20,251 bases of DNA, taken from contig LWCA01000690.1 in the NCBI GenBank assembly GCA_001642005.1, forward strand, positions 1 to 20,251, read 5' to 3'. The stretch is from Intoshia linei. Taxonomy: Eukaryota; Orthonectida; Rhopaluridae. The notes beneath the pieces are model-generated. The model was not told the origin of the DNA, did no database searches, and worked only from the letters and a program-made list of their open reading frames with translations. Position numbers and translations under genes: made by a program. Every line of letters starts with the position of its first letter. The stretch's first letter is position 1. Below, one piece after another: positions 1-12,600 of this stretch.

Positions 1-258
1 ATACAAACATTTTTAATTTTTCTCCACAAACAAAGCAGGAATTTCACTTTTTGTGAAAAAAATTAAGACAAACATGAAAATAAACTTAAATTTAGTTATT
101 TTTTGTTAATTATTTAAGTGATCAATGCTGAGTCATTAATGAGTATTTTTCAGAATTAGTCATAGGATTGTCATTTTTTTTAAATTACCTCTAATCTACT
201 TGGTATGTTTTTGAATTTCTTAAAAAAAATATTTAATGTGACACCCTAATATACATTC
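1..258 (+). repeat. Dispersed ~250-bp repeat, copy 1
   Basis: It matches 1315-1555 in the same order: CACAAACnAAGCAGGAATTT, AAAATAAACTTAAATTTA, ATCTAATCTAC and ACACCCTA near the end. It ends GACACCCTAATATACA, resembling a mariner-type terminus. It may start before the window. Confidence 0.75.
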
Positions 259-380
259 TGATATAAATATTAAAATCATGATCATTATTATAAGTTTCAA
301 CTTGAGAAACGTATCTCTTCACAGTTAAAACCACAAATTACCAATTTTTTTTAAAAAATAGAAAATATAATATAATGTAC
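1..380. other. slo: Start of slo intron 17
   Basis: The donor GTACAT is at 380-375 (minus). The rest holds the dispersed repeat at 1-258. I found no RCK2 sequence on the minus strand here. Confidence 0.7.
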
Positions 381-608
381 CTGTAAAAGGTAAAGCCTAG
401 GAAAGTTTGAAAGTGAAGAAGCATATTCTTTAACAAAATAATTTGGGCTGCATATAAATACAATATCTTTTAAATCTTTTGATCTAAAATTTGAAGCGCG
501 TAGTGGCATCACAAAATTCCGTAAACCCAGTAATGGAGATCGTGAAGTACCGAATAAGCATATAACAATGTGAGAAGAAAATTGTTTGTTTTTTGCTTCT
601 TCCAATGT
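381..608 (-). CDS. slo: slo exon 17: start of RCK2
   Basis: 228 nt, residues 770-845. [10 protein letters not shown] is the first RCK2 strand, [15 protein letters not shown] (796-810) is strongly conserved, and [11 protein letters not shown] and [11 protein letters not shown] follow. The donor is CAG|GTACAT. The expected next segment (SPLSRADLRAVNI-like) is not in positions 1-380, so the next exon is outside the window. Confidence 0.95.
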
Positions 609-3600
609 CTATATTATATTATTATTTTATTTAAAATTTTTGCATGATATTCATGTTAATATACATGTACCAATATTTTTAAGTTAGATATTCTTATTGG
701 ATTTATTTTTTTGGTAGAATTAAAAAACTCCGCCCTCGGTAGAGCTACATACTGTTTAAACGTAGTACATATTAGTCAATTAATTATATAAAATATTACC
801 ATTGTTATATTTTCGATTGGAACCGATTTAATCCAATGGAACATACCCGTCGAGTCAAAGGTTGAATGAGAATTGGACAATTCATTTTTACTCATTTTAT
901 TTAATGGTGGATTATATGAAACAGTTTGGCTAAATTTTAATAAATATAATGTATTTATACTCAAAAATTACCTGTGAATACTAGTTATTTTTTTATTTTT
1001 TCTATTAACAACATTATTGGTTTCTGTTTTGCTTTTTTTTCCTATAATTTTCATTTAAATTATAATATCAAAAAAATATCTGTATACCCCAAAATATACA
1101 AAAATATATAAAATTTTGGTAGGATTATGACTATCTTAAGGTATCTTCTAAAATTAGAGTAAAATTTTCGAAACAATAGAAAAATTGTCTACATTTATAC
1201 ATGTATACATTTATATGTCTACATGATAAATATAGCTATAATTAAAAAAATTTTTTTTGGTACTATGGAATAACATTAATAATACATGATGCAGCTTAAC
1301 ATTATTTACTATAATATACAAAAATATTTAAATTTTCAGCACAAACGAAGCAGGAATTTAATTTTTTTTACAAAAAATTAAAAAAAACTTGAAAATAAAC
1401 TTAAATTTAATTACTTAATTGACCAACGCACATTCGTTAATGAGCCATTTTCAAATTTAGTCATCAAATTGTTATTTTTGTTAAAATTACATCTAATCTA
1501 CCCAGTATTTTATTAAATTTTAAAAAAAAATTGTTTAATGTAACACCCTATTGTACATGTAGTTTTATTAATGTGTAAATTGGAATAATGTAAAATTACT
1601 ATTGTAAGTATATTTAGTACAACTGCATTGTTTGATTAATTTTATGTTTTTTACATGTTCGTGGCATCTGACACAATAATACAATACTCTACAAAAATAA
1701 ATTAATATTGAATATTTTATATTGATATAGGTTAAACTTATTTAAGTTTTACCATAAAATTGACCCATTATGTGATAGAACTAAATGAGAGTATTCATTT
1801 TTATTAATAGCAAAATAAAAAATTTAATTTAAATATTTAAAAATTTAAAAAGTAATAAAGTATATTTTCGAAATAATCATAGATGTGGTTAAAAATGTAA
1901 TTTTTATTGAGGACACTTCAATACTTTATATAATAATATACATATAAAATACATTTTTGCTTCTTCAGCGGATTGAGCTACAAAGAATCCTTGAGTTTTA
2001 GGTGTTATTTTGAGACAATTTCCAGGATTAATAGAAATGGCTCTGTTGGAATAAGTATAAGATCCCTGATTATTTGGATTAAGTCTATCATATTTGTAGT
2101 CTTCAATGGCAATCAATAATAAATGTAATTTCAGCAGGCATAATCTAATAATTAATATTTATACCAAAATCAACAGAATTGCATGTTACTCAACAGCTTC
2201 AGCAAATGTGAGACCATAAAAAGCAATTGAAAATTGTTCGGTATATATTTCCATACCAGTGCCTCTCATGTACTCGTTTTGCCACCGAACTTTCCTTTTC
2301 GACTATATTTTATAAAATACATTATTATAATTTTAAATTTAAATTAATGTTTAATGCATTTAGTCAGTTCCGAACCTACCGTACTCTGCAACCCCTGTTC
2401 GGGGGCTCAACGTAATTTTTGTAAAATTGGAGTATCATTTTTCCAAATTGAGCAGTTAAAAAAATTATATTCTTCAATATCATAACGATTTTGTGTATTA
2501 AATTAAAATGTCAAATCAAGAGGCTTTGAGAAGTGTCTATGGGTTATATGACTCTACGCATCATATATTTTTATATTTAAGATGTCTATTTTTCATTTTT
2601 TGGTGGCCTCAAGGTTGGTAGGTTCGGCTTTGCATCTAATTATTTTTAACGTTTATCTTCAAATATTCATCTGAATTTAAAAAATCAAATTTTGTGTGAA
2701 ATCACTTTTGATTGGTATACAGCATATTTTTATGAGAATATTTAAAATACTGTGCCGCTTCAAAATGCAATTCCAATGAAAAGTGTTTTTACAATTTAAT
2801 TTCGTACATAAACTTAAATAGTTTATACACGGTCGAGATTAGTTTCATATCTTAAAACACTCTACTCTATATAAACCAGTGTTTCTCACTCGATACACCA
2901 GAAAATTTTATTTTTGCCAAGCGAAAAATTATAAACGAGCTTTACAGCTGTTCACAAAGTGAGTTAAATTAAAAATTTTTTTTTGTACCGAAACAACTTT
3001 TTTCTTAAAGTTGCACTTTTCCTTGCAAAATCTTATACTATAATTTTTCAAAAATTTTCAATATGCACCCAAAAAATATAACATTTTTACAATTTGTTGT
3101 TTTCTGCGACAAAATGTTGAATTGCTTCTAAGTGTTCCCAATGGAAACAGACGAGAAACATTGATATATAGTATATTTATAATTGTAAATTATTAAAATC
3201 AACCTAAATACAAATTTACTTACCGCAGAATAGGCTCGCATCGTAAATAAATTAGCGATAAGAGTTGAAAACCCTTGAGCTAAGCAACTTTGAGCAATAA
3301 CTCCAAGTTTTAATTCAGCTAAACAAACAACATCATCTCCTCTATCAGTATCCCAACTGGGTATATTCATCAAATGTGTCTAAACATTTACATTTTAAAT
3401 CATACTGGCATGGATAAAAAGACATCATAATGAATGAAAAAGGTTCAATTTGGACGATCCTGATGGATTTCGGTTATATTGATACAATTTAAGAAGTTAA
3501 AAGGAGTCTACTTACAGGGCAAAGCGGAGGTGGATTTGTAATGATATTGGAACATTTTCTTAAAAATGAAAATCTAAATTCGCCATTCTGAATTAAAATC

Positions 3601-6600
3601 AAAACTCTCAAGATTATATTTTTATCTTATCTAAAACTTTACTTTTATTTTCTGATCGTCATTATGGTGTAGATCAGTGGTTGCCAAACCTTTTCCACCA
3701 TGGACCACTTATTTAAAAAAAAATGAACGAAAAAGTGGACCACCACGATTTTTTTAAAAAATCACTATAATCCTGTACATGTCACTAAGGTAACACTTTT
3801 ATATTTTGATTATATATTTCTCGTTAAATAAAGTGGCCCAAAAAAATACGTACTATCAATTATAGTTTATTTGGTGTTAAATATAAAACCAAAACTACTT
3901 ATCTATGATGACGAATAAAAAATTTCGGCTTAAAATTTATTTAAAATAAACTAAAAGTGATAGTACGTTTTTTCTGGCGACTTTACCTTAAATCCAAAAT
4001 TTTACATTAATTTTGAAGTGGTAGCTTCTATGGCGTAATTAAAAAAACAATTCATTTCAAACATACTTATGGCGAACTACTAGAGTAGAAACGATCATAT
4101 CCGAGATCCCTCTTCGGAGGATCTCCACGAATTTTTTTTTAGAATTAAACACCAATTTACTAAATTGAGCATTTATAAAATTCTTGAATATCATAACTAA
4201 TTTGTATGTTAAATTTATAATGTCTACTCAAGAGCCTTAGAGTAATGGATAGGGTTATACCTTTCGTATTATTATGTTTGTTACACTACAATTCTTATGA
4301 CATAATTTTTTAAGTGCCTATTTTCCATTAAGGGTGGCTACGAGCTTGTTAGGTTCGGCTCTGGGAACTACTATAGAACTAAGTTAAATTGTTGCATAGA
4401 TTAAATTTAACGCACGTGAAAATTATTCACATTATTATGCATCTCACTAAACAGTGACTCACAGTAAATCTTAGTGAATCCAAGTACATTTCAGTGAGTC
4501 ACAGTAATTTACACTACAAATTATGAATTTCACAGTGAATCACAGTAAATTAATTTCTGAATAGTGAATCTCAGTAAATCTTAGTGAATCACAGTAAAAA
4601 ATGCTTAATAGTGAATTTCAGTGAATCACAGTTGACCAAATAGATTTACCAAATCACAGTGAATATTTTAATGAAAATTTTCATTCAGCATTTGCCAGTG
4701 CACTGAAAAATTATATTTTATTGAGGTGCTCAAGAATTTATGGGCTGTTTGAGTGAATGCATATTTTTATATCCATCTTATTTATATTAAAAATATTATA
4801 TAAAAACAAAAAGGTCAATTTTGTCGGACAGTGTTATTTATTTATTCATTCATTGCAAGGTTACTTAGGGATGGTGCACTATCAAAATATCGTAAATCAA
4901 ATGATCGTGTGTGAGCTGGTGTGAACACCATAGAATATTTCTAATTTTTTTGTAATATTGTTTGTAGGTATAATATGGTACCTTAATATTTCAGTTTTAA
5001 CTAGGGTATGTAGTTTAAATTAAATGAACTAGTTAAGGTAACTATAACTAGTTAATGAATTAGACTAGACTACACAAAAAAATGCGTCAATAAAATTTAT
5101 GTGTATGTTAATACTGTGACAGTGTGACTAGTAGATTAATGTTAATAATATATGTATGTAAATCGTCTAGAATGTATAATACAACTAATAAATTGATGCA
5201 AGAGAAATACAAAATTACCTACAACCGCAGTATTTGTTTTAATATTTGGAGGCCCACAAAAATCAAATGAAAAAATTAATAATTTACTAAAAACTTTTTT
5301 CAAATCCTATCAAAAAATGGGCTGCTTCTATAGTCCCAAAATACACCTCATAGAAAGTCATAGTGATAGATTACCTATAAATTGCATACCGTAAGTGACG
5401 AACACGGTGAACGTTTTCATCAAACTATAAAAAATTTTGAAAAGAGGTTTCATGGATTGAATCACTAAAGAATGCTTGGCGATTATTTGTGGACAATTAA
5501 AAATATTAATTAGCTTATTTTTTTGTATATATGTTGTATTTATTTATTTTAAAACTTATATCTACTTCTATTCAAAAGTTAAACAGCGCTGCATATAACC
5601 ATATACATCATTCGATGCGCTCAATTGTGGATTATTTATTGTATACATTACATATATGACGCAAAAAACTGATATTAATATTGAGGGTTAATTAGTCCAA
5701 AATATTAATTTTTAGTTATTTATTATATTATTTTGCTATCGAATTATCATACATATATATTAAATATAAATATTCCAAATATTTATTAGCCATTTTTTGA
5801 TCCATAAAGAGGGATTTTTTCCAAATATATGGAAAAACCGCAAATCCAATATGAATATTATTTATTTTATTAGGTTTAATTTAAATTTAAATTAATTTAA
5901 AACTAAATTCACTATTTAGGATTTTAGTTGATTCATTGTGATTTGGTAAATCTCTTTGGTGAACTGTGATGCACTATGTGATTCACTGAAATATACTTGG
6001 ATTCACTCAGATTTACTGTGATAATGATAAAGTAAAAATTATTATTAAATGATATTTTACACAGGTAGAATTTTTCAAATGGTCAATAATAGATATTAAT
6101 GATTTAAGCCGAGCCAACGTAATACTAAACTATAATTTTGGTTAAATCTGAATATTCCATTTCAAAAATTTCTGATGGGTTTTGCTAGAAATTTCAGAGT
6201 AAATAAATTCATAAGTAATAAAAATTAATTTATCAATATTAAGCTGTTATTAGTTCAAATGAAAATGCATATGCAAGCTATATACAAAGATAAATACACC
6301 TGCAATAAATTTAAATCCCCTAAAAATGAAATAAATAAAAAAAAACTAAAAATAAGCTACCACGGCATGGTTAACGTAAATTCAGATCCAGAGCCGAAAC
6401 TACTAAGCTTGAAGACACCGAAAATTGAGATTGACCATAGAAAAACGATCCAAGACTATTGACATTTTATTTTAAATTTAACACAAAAAATAATTAGGAG
6501 GATCAAGAATAAAATTTTTTCAATGCTAAATGCGGAAAAATCAGGCCCATTTTACAAAAAGTTCTTCCCCATCCCCCCGAAGAGGGTATCGGGTTGGTCC

Positions 6601-9600
6601 GGCATTGTTCAGTTGAACATGAATACAATAAATATGATAAAATTCAGAAAAAAAAAATTGAAGCAAGTTATTGATACAATTTTAATACAAACATTAAATT
6701 AAAATAAATACTAAATTTAATCTAAAATTAAACCATCAAGTGGACAAACTATCCGAGGTAATTTTTTTGGATTTAATATTGGAATAAACGGAATAAAATG
6801 AAAATGACAATATTATTGTAACAATTAAATGTTCAAAGAGATATTTGGGGAAATTAACATAATACAACATTGACTGCTTTTGATTCAATATATACATTCC
6901 AAGATTAACACACAAAATGACATGACATGTAGAATAAGCTAAAAAGCACAAAATTTTCAAGAGTATTGCTTTAATAAAAAAAGGAACAAATTTTTGATTT
7001 CCCATATTAACCCTAAAAGAATTTACAAAGGAAGTAGTTGAATGAGTCAGAGTGACATCGGTATGCGAGACATTATCTCGTTCAAAAATTTTCATTTTAT
7101 ATATAACCTTTTTTCTAAAAATATACAACGAGTAAACATCTGGAATGCAGATTAAAATACACGTGGTTGCTTTTATAATGTAAAAGATTAAGGTAATAAT
7201 AATTTGAGTATGTTTTGAAAGAGAACCATTATCCATTACAGAAATAATGACCATTATAAATCCAATATTTAAAAAAAATGAAACTATAATCAATGGACTA
7301 TCAAATATCCGACGGAGTCTATACTTGCAAGAAATTATTTTAATGATTCCATAAGTGAGTAAAAACGATGCAGTAAGCAACATTGGGCCAATAGCACTTT
7401 CCATAAAGTTGAATATTCTATCATTGTTTTGGTTAAAAATCTTTAAAGAATAGTGTATGCAACGTACCAGTTGAATGAAAAAAAGAAATATGTGTATTAC
7501 TGTATAAAAGCAATAGTTTTTTATATATTTTATTACACCAATCGTTAAAAATATTGATGCCAGCATATTTAACAGTGAGAATGGCATCAATACTATATAA
7601 AAAACTTTTTCAAATTCCATTTTCTTTATATAACATGCAACGATTAAATAAATATTTAAACACGATTTAATTAAACTTTGAAATTCAGCTTGCAACAAAG
7701 TTTTATTTAATTAATATTACCTTATTATGATATTGTATTAGTTGAACTATCACACGAATCTTTTCGTGAAAATTTTTTATAGATATTACGCGCATTATGT
7801 TCTCTGCATCTTCAGCATCTGGGTCATCGCAATATTTATTGGCTAATACTAAACAAGCATCTGCTTCTTTCAACTAAATACCATATTAGCATTTATACAT
7901 TTTTTAAATTGTAGCTTAGTATTACGTTGGCTCGGCTTAAATCATTAATGTCCATTATTGATCCTTTGAAAAATTCTACTTGTGTAAAATGTCTCTTAAA
8001 TAAACCCTCCAATTCCAAATCTGGTTCTTGGCTAAATATTTATCATTTTTTATTCATCAATTTTATCTTTTTACGTGTTCATTATAACCAATTGAACGTC
8101 TACATCTTCTCGGTCTTTGTGAACAAAATCGGCCATGAAATTTGAAACAGATTCAAATGTTATGTATCCGCATAGCAGTATATGCCTGAAAAATATTTTT
8201 TAAATTAATACAATTAAATTAATTTAAATTCTATAAAACATAAATTATGATGTTTTTAAAATCATAACCATTATCATAAATGTCATCGTCAAAAATGTAC
8301 ATTATCACTATCAAAACACTATATTACCTTTTTTGAAAAAATTATATTAGTCCCAGATCTTTTTAAAAAAATACAGCTCATACGGTTATCCAGTTAACAC
8401 AAGTTTAAATTTTATTGAGAAGAATATTAAATTACGACTTGTATCAAAGACAACTTAAACCAATCAAAGAATTTAAGCTGTCCTTGCTTGTACAATGTAC
8501 ATTAATCTTATCCTTTACTTATATTATATGAAATGTCTGTCTTTGTGTGTTACTGTTTAATTTAAAAATTCACAATCCTAGACTTTAAAAAACCCCATTT
8601 CTAATACAGTTATTCGAGAATGATGTTTTATCGTAAATTTAATTTTCAGAAATTTAGTCCTTCATAGTTGATTTGACTCAATTCCCCTTTTTTTTTAAAA
8701 TAAAATGATGTCTAGAATTTTAAAAAGCATAAATTTTGGGATGCGTTTTAAAATCATAAATATTGTCGTAAATCTCAACCTCACACATATAAATCTCAAA
8801 TTATATTTTTATTAATACAATGTATATTTAAATTTAATATGGAATTTTGTCGAGAAAACGACAATTAAAATCAAATCATGAATTACCTCTTTCCATTTTC
8901 CTTTTTATAATATCCACCAAATTTAGTTCTTCTTCCAAGAATTTCTAATATTTCTGGCAAGAAACTAGCAAACATTGCCTAAATGATTAAAATAATTTAA
9001 TAACTCTCGATTAGAAAAGTTGTAAAAGGTAAAGTCATAAGTTACGAATCCTAATAAAAACTGTTCCCGAGTGAACATTTTCTGGTAAACATTTTTAACG
9101 TTAATACATTTGTACTAGACTCTTAAATTTTATAATTTGACCAGAAATGTATCGTTGGGTTTGTTCAGTATTCAACGTAACTATTTAATTTTAGTTTTAT
9201 AACGACATGAGCCATCCATATCTTGCCTTTACTCATTTCTACGATAAGTAATAACAACATCAATTAAATTTCGCTGTAAAAGAAAAATAAATGTACATGT
9301 ATGTTTAACACACTCAAAAATGTGAATTAACTGACGTCCATTCTCTAGAGCAGAGTTTCTGAATCGGGTGCTTTAATTAATTTCAGGGGAGCTAGGAAAA
9401 CTGTTATTTTTTAAATTTTAACAAACAAATTAATTCATCCTAACTTATATAATATGCCACGCGATTTTTGTTTGTGTGTGTCTGTCTGTGTGTTGCGCTA
9501 TATTTAAATAACTACCTTAGAATCTTAGTCTTAGAATTTTTTAAAGAGTTCTTTCCGAAATGTATATTAAGATAAATTCCAACTTCCCAATTTCACATCT

Positions 9601-12600
9601 TACGGGTCAAAAACCCCAGTTGTCCCTCTTTTTGAAAATCAAACGAGTTGGAGAATTTAAAAAGAATATATACACTGATGCAGATTATAAAATCATAAAC
9701 ATTATCATAAATTTAAATTTAAAAAAATTATATCTTCAGGGCCACAACCCGAAATTACCCTTCTTTTTTTAATAAAAAAAGCCCTAGAATTTTAAAAAAT
9801 TTCCATCCGAATAAGTTACGACTTCACGGTCAAAAAATCATTTTAGTGTTATTTTATTACAACAAAAAATGAGAAATAATTAACTGTCCGAAAATTAAAA
9901 AAAAAATTATTCTGATAGAGCTTATTCTAGCATAAATCATTGCTACAGAATTTTTAAATTTCAAATTCTCATTTTCAAAACATTTTTATTAAAACACTAA
10001 AATTTAAATAAGAAACTACAACAACGAAACTAAAACAACTTTGTTAATATCATGTTTATATTACAATCCTTTGAAATGGTATAATTCGACTGAAATGTTT
10101 ATAAAGTGATGATTCGGTTAATTATTGATACACAATTGGTACTTTTAAGTATTTATTAAATTGGTACTGAATATATGTCGACACATTGAAAGTGACACAA
10201 TAGGTTTTTATAATTTTATTTTTTCTGGAATTTATGCTATTTATGGCAATTTTTTAATGACTGTTTTTACTTTATTGTTAATATTATAGACACATTCTGT
10301 CTAATAAATTAAAAAATGGGATAACAATTGTTTTTAAAATTCTTTATGCAAATGTTAAACAAAAAATTAAGATGGAATAATTCACTTTAAAGTAAAAAGT
10401 AATGTGATGTGATTATTCCACCTGAAACAAATTTGGGAAATAATTGATGTGCCTAACGGGTGCTATTTTAAAAAAGGTTAAGAAACTTGATCTAGATCGA
10501 AATTAAAACAAGGTATTGTTCGAGCGATACATCTTAGACTCTAAGATCAAAATCATAGATTTTATTAATTTATAATATTATTAATCATAATAATAATCAA
10601 TAATAATAAAATCAATAATTATTGATTTATTCACGAAATTTTTCCTGAGTTCTTTAGGGATAATTTTTTCACCCCATTTATAAAGATTTGAAGCTCCCTT
10701 AAAACCCTACAAAATTTTAGTTCAAAAATTATTATTTATTCAAAATATTTAAAAATTGGGTAAAAAAAATTTCACTTAACCCCTCTATCTCTTTAATTAT
10801 GACAGAATAAGTTTTTGTATATATTTTGTTCATGTTTTGGCAAGATAGCTATATTTAATATTTATAGTTAAAAATGTTTATTTTTATATAATTAGTGGAC
10901 GGAATATAAATTTTTATTATTAAAAAAAATATTATTACCAATGTTCCGAGAATACAAAAAACCATGCAAAATCGACCCATTACAGTTTTACAATAAATAT
11001 CTCCATATCCTACTGTCGACATTGTTACCAACATGAAATATACGCACTCCCAATAACTTAATTTTTGAAAATTTGTAAAATCATAAAATGGATCTCCAGA
11101 ATTTTCAACCTAAAATTATTTTTTAGTGTTGTATATACTATACAGTAGTGTTATACAATATATAACACAGAATTTAATAAAAACCAATATATGCAGTGTC
11201 ATAATTCTATATCACCTTGTGCATGACCCAGACAGTGGAATGCCCGGTTAAAAGTAGGTATGTAAACATTTCAAATTATTATTATGTATTATACTTCAAA
11301 TTATCTTGTTCAACTCGTTGTTTTTTTTATATCATAAATAATTATTATATTATTAAAGTATATTATCATATTAAATTTTTTAACAGGACTATACATATAA
11401 AATGTATAATTTCAATTAATATTTTAAAATTATTGCCCGTAAAATTATTAGTATCCGTGTTTTCTTGATCGGTCCGATAGGGACCATACACCAGTTTATC
11501 AACACAATTGTTTTTTTTAACTGAAAGCCGAACTTTCCATGTTCGACCCCTAAAAAATTTCGCAAAATATGCGTAATGTCATATAATCACTAGCAACCTC
11601 TACATGTCCTAAACTTAATAGTATGATTTTGAAAAATATATTTTTCTCAATGTTCCAATACCAAAAAATTGGGACCCTATTTTGCAAAAATTTCGTCAAG
11701 TCTTTCCATGAGTTGGCTCTAATACATTGGTTCCCCATTGTGGTCCCTGGACCCCTTAGTGGTTCAAAACTATTTGTCTAAGATCCATGAGATTCAAATA
11801 AAATATGAAAAAATTTTTAGCAATTTTTATAGGAAAATTTTTAAAATTTATTACAGAATTGTTTGATGAAAGATGTTTGGAATTTATCCCAAAGCCTATA
11901 CGAACGATACATTATTATTTCAAAAGCACTACTTTTCGTCCATTATTAATAAAATTTACAGTGCCATAAGTTTTAATAAAAAATCCAATTTTACCAACCC
12001 TTAAGAAAAAATCTCTTTTTTCTAATATTTTTTTGAAAAGTGGTTTTAAAAAAACGTTTTGAGAAAAAACCTTTAATTCATAATTAATTCATAATTATTT
12101 TATTATTCCAATGGGTCAAAACAATAAATATTTTTAAATGGGGTCAGTAAACTATTTGAATCGGGAACCACTGCTACTAGTAGATAGTATGACAAGTTCC
12201 CTATTTGCTTTTACCATATATTTGATAAAAAAATTCAAAAAAACTTTAAAATTATATTTATTTCATAGAAATGTTAATTATCATTCAACCGTTAAAATTT
12301 ATATTAATTTGAATTAATAAAAGTAAAAACAAATAAAAAGCTAGAGTAACTAAAACACTGGTCAATTGATCTGAAAGTATTGCGCAAATCACTAGCACTA
12401 GGCTTAGTGTTCATGTCAATATTAAAAATACCAAATGTATAAATCCTGCAGCAGTGAACCAAATACTAATGAGAGAAGAGACTAACTGGCATAATCTGAT
12501 TGAACTGCTGGTTTTTAAAACATTCAAATACTGTAATACATCAGGGACAGTCATTATTCTCAAAACACGCATGAATCGTAAACCTAATAGATGTTTATTG

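Larger units (their letters stand above)
4440..6025. mobile_element. ~1.6-kb transposon remnant with repetitive inverted arms
   Basis: The left arm (4450-4670) has nine AGTGA-type units such as CAGTGAATCACAGTAAAT. The right arm (5903-6022) carries the same units inverted. CACAGTAAATCTnAGTGAAT plus CCAAGTAnATTTCAGTGA occurs at 4459-4496 and inverted at 5981-6018. GATTTACCAAATCACA also occurs in both arms. The broken GERFHQ ORF lies between. Exact ends and target duplications could not be fixed. Confidence 0.7.
3380..7720. other. slo: slo intron 10 (4341 nt), crowded with other elements
   Basis: From low to high coordinates: unassigned AT-rich DNA to 3674, hAT-like end 3675, foldback 3830-3986, family-A copy 2, GTGAATC-arm transposon 4440-6025 with dead ORF, inverted exon 9 copy 6053-6138, family-A copy 3, and the nested membrane-protein gene 6736-7620. 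Confidence 0.85.
11110..12431. other. slo: slo intron 5 (1322 nt)
   Basis: It contains family-A copy 4 (reverse) and the hAT-like element 11725-12173. 11110-11520 and 12180-12431 show no gene. Confidence 0.65.

Noticed and set aside
725-765. GC-rich stretch CTCCGCCCTCGGTAGAGC as a possible tRNA or small RNA
   Set aside because: No cloverleaf pairing or T-arm GTTCGA motif could be found around it.
972-1041. Reading exon 15 in phase 0 directly after CHEH of exon 14
   Set aside because: That frame hits TAA before the donor. The phase-1 join via the longer exon 14 keeps the frame open and also recovers the conserved KQCSC segment.
6259-6462. 67-codon plus-strand ORF as a gene
   Set aside because: Its second half is the inverted-repeat element copy at 6388-6608, and the peptide is low-complexity Lys-rich.
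7621-7698. N-terminal extension of the nested ORF to 7698
   Set aside because: The upstream start codon would be TTG, which is not a normal animal start. The first ATG is at 7620.
9560-9772. 70-codon plus-strand ORF in intron 6
   Set aside because: It lies in a dispersed repeat shared with intron 7 and has no conserved features.
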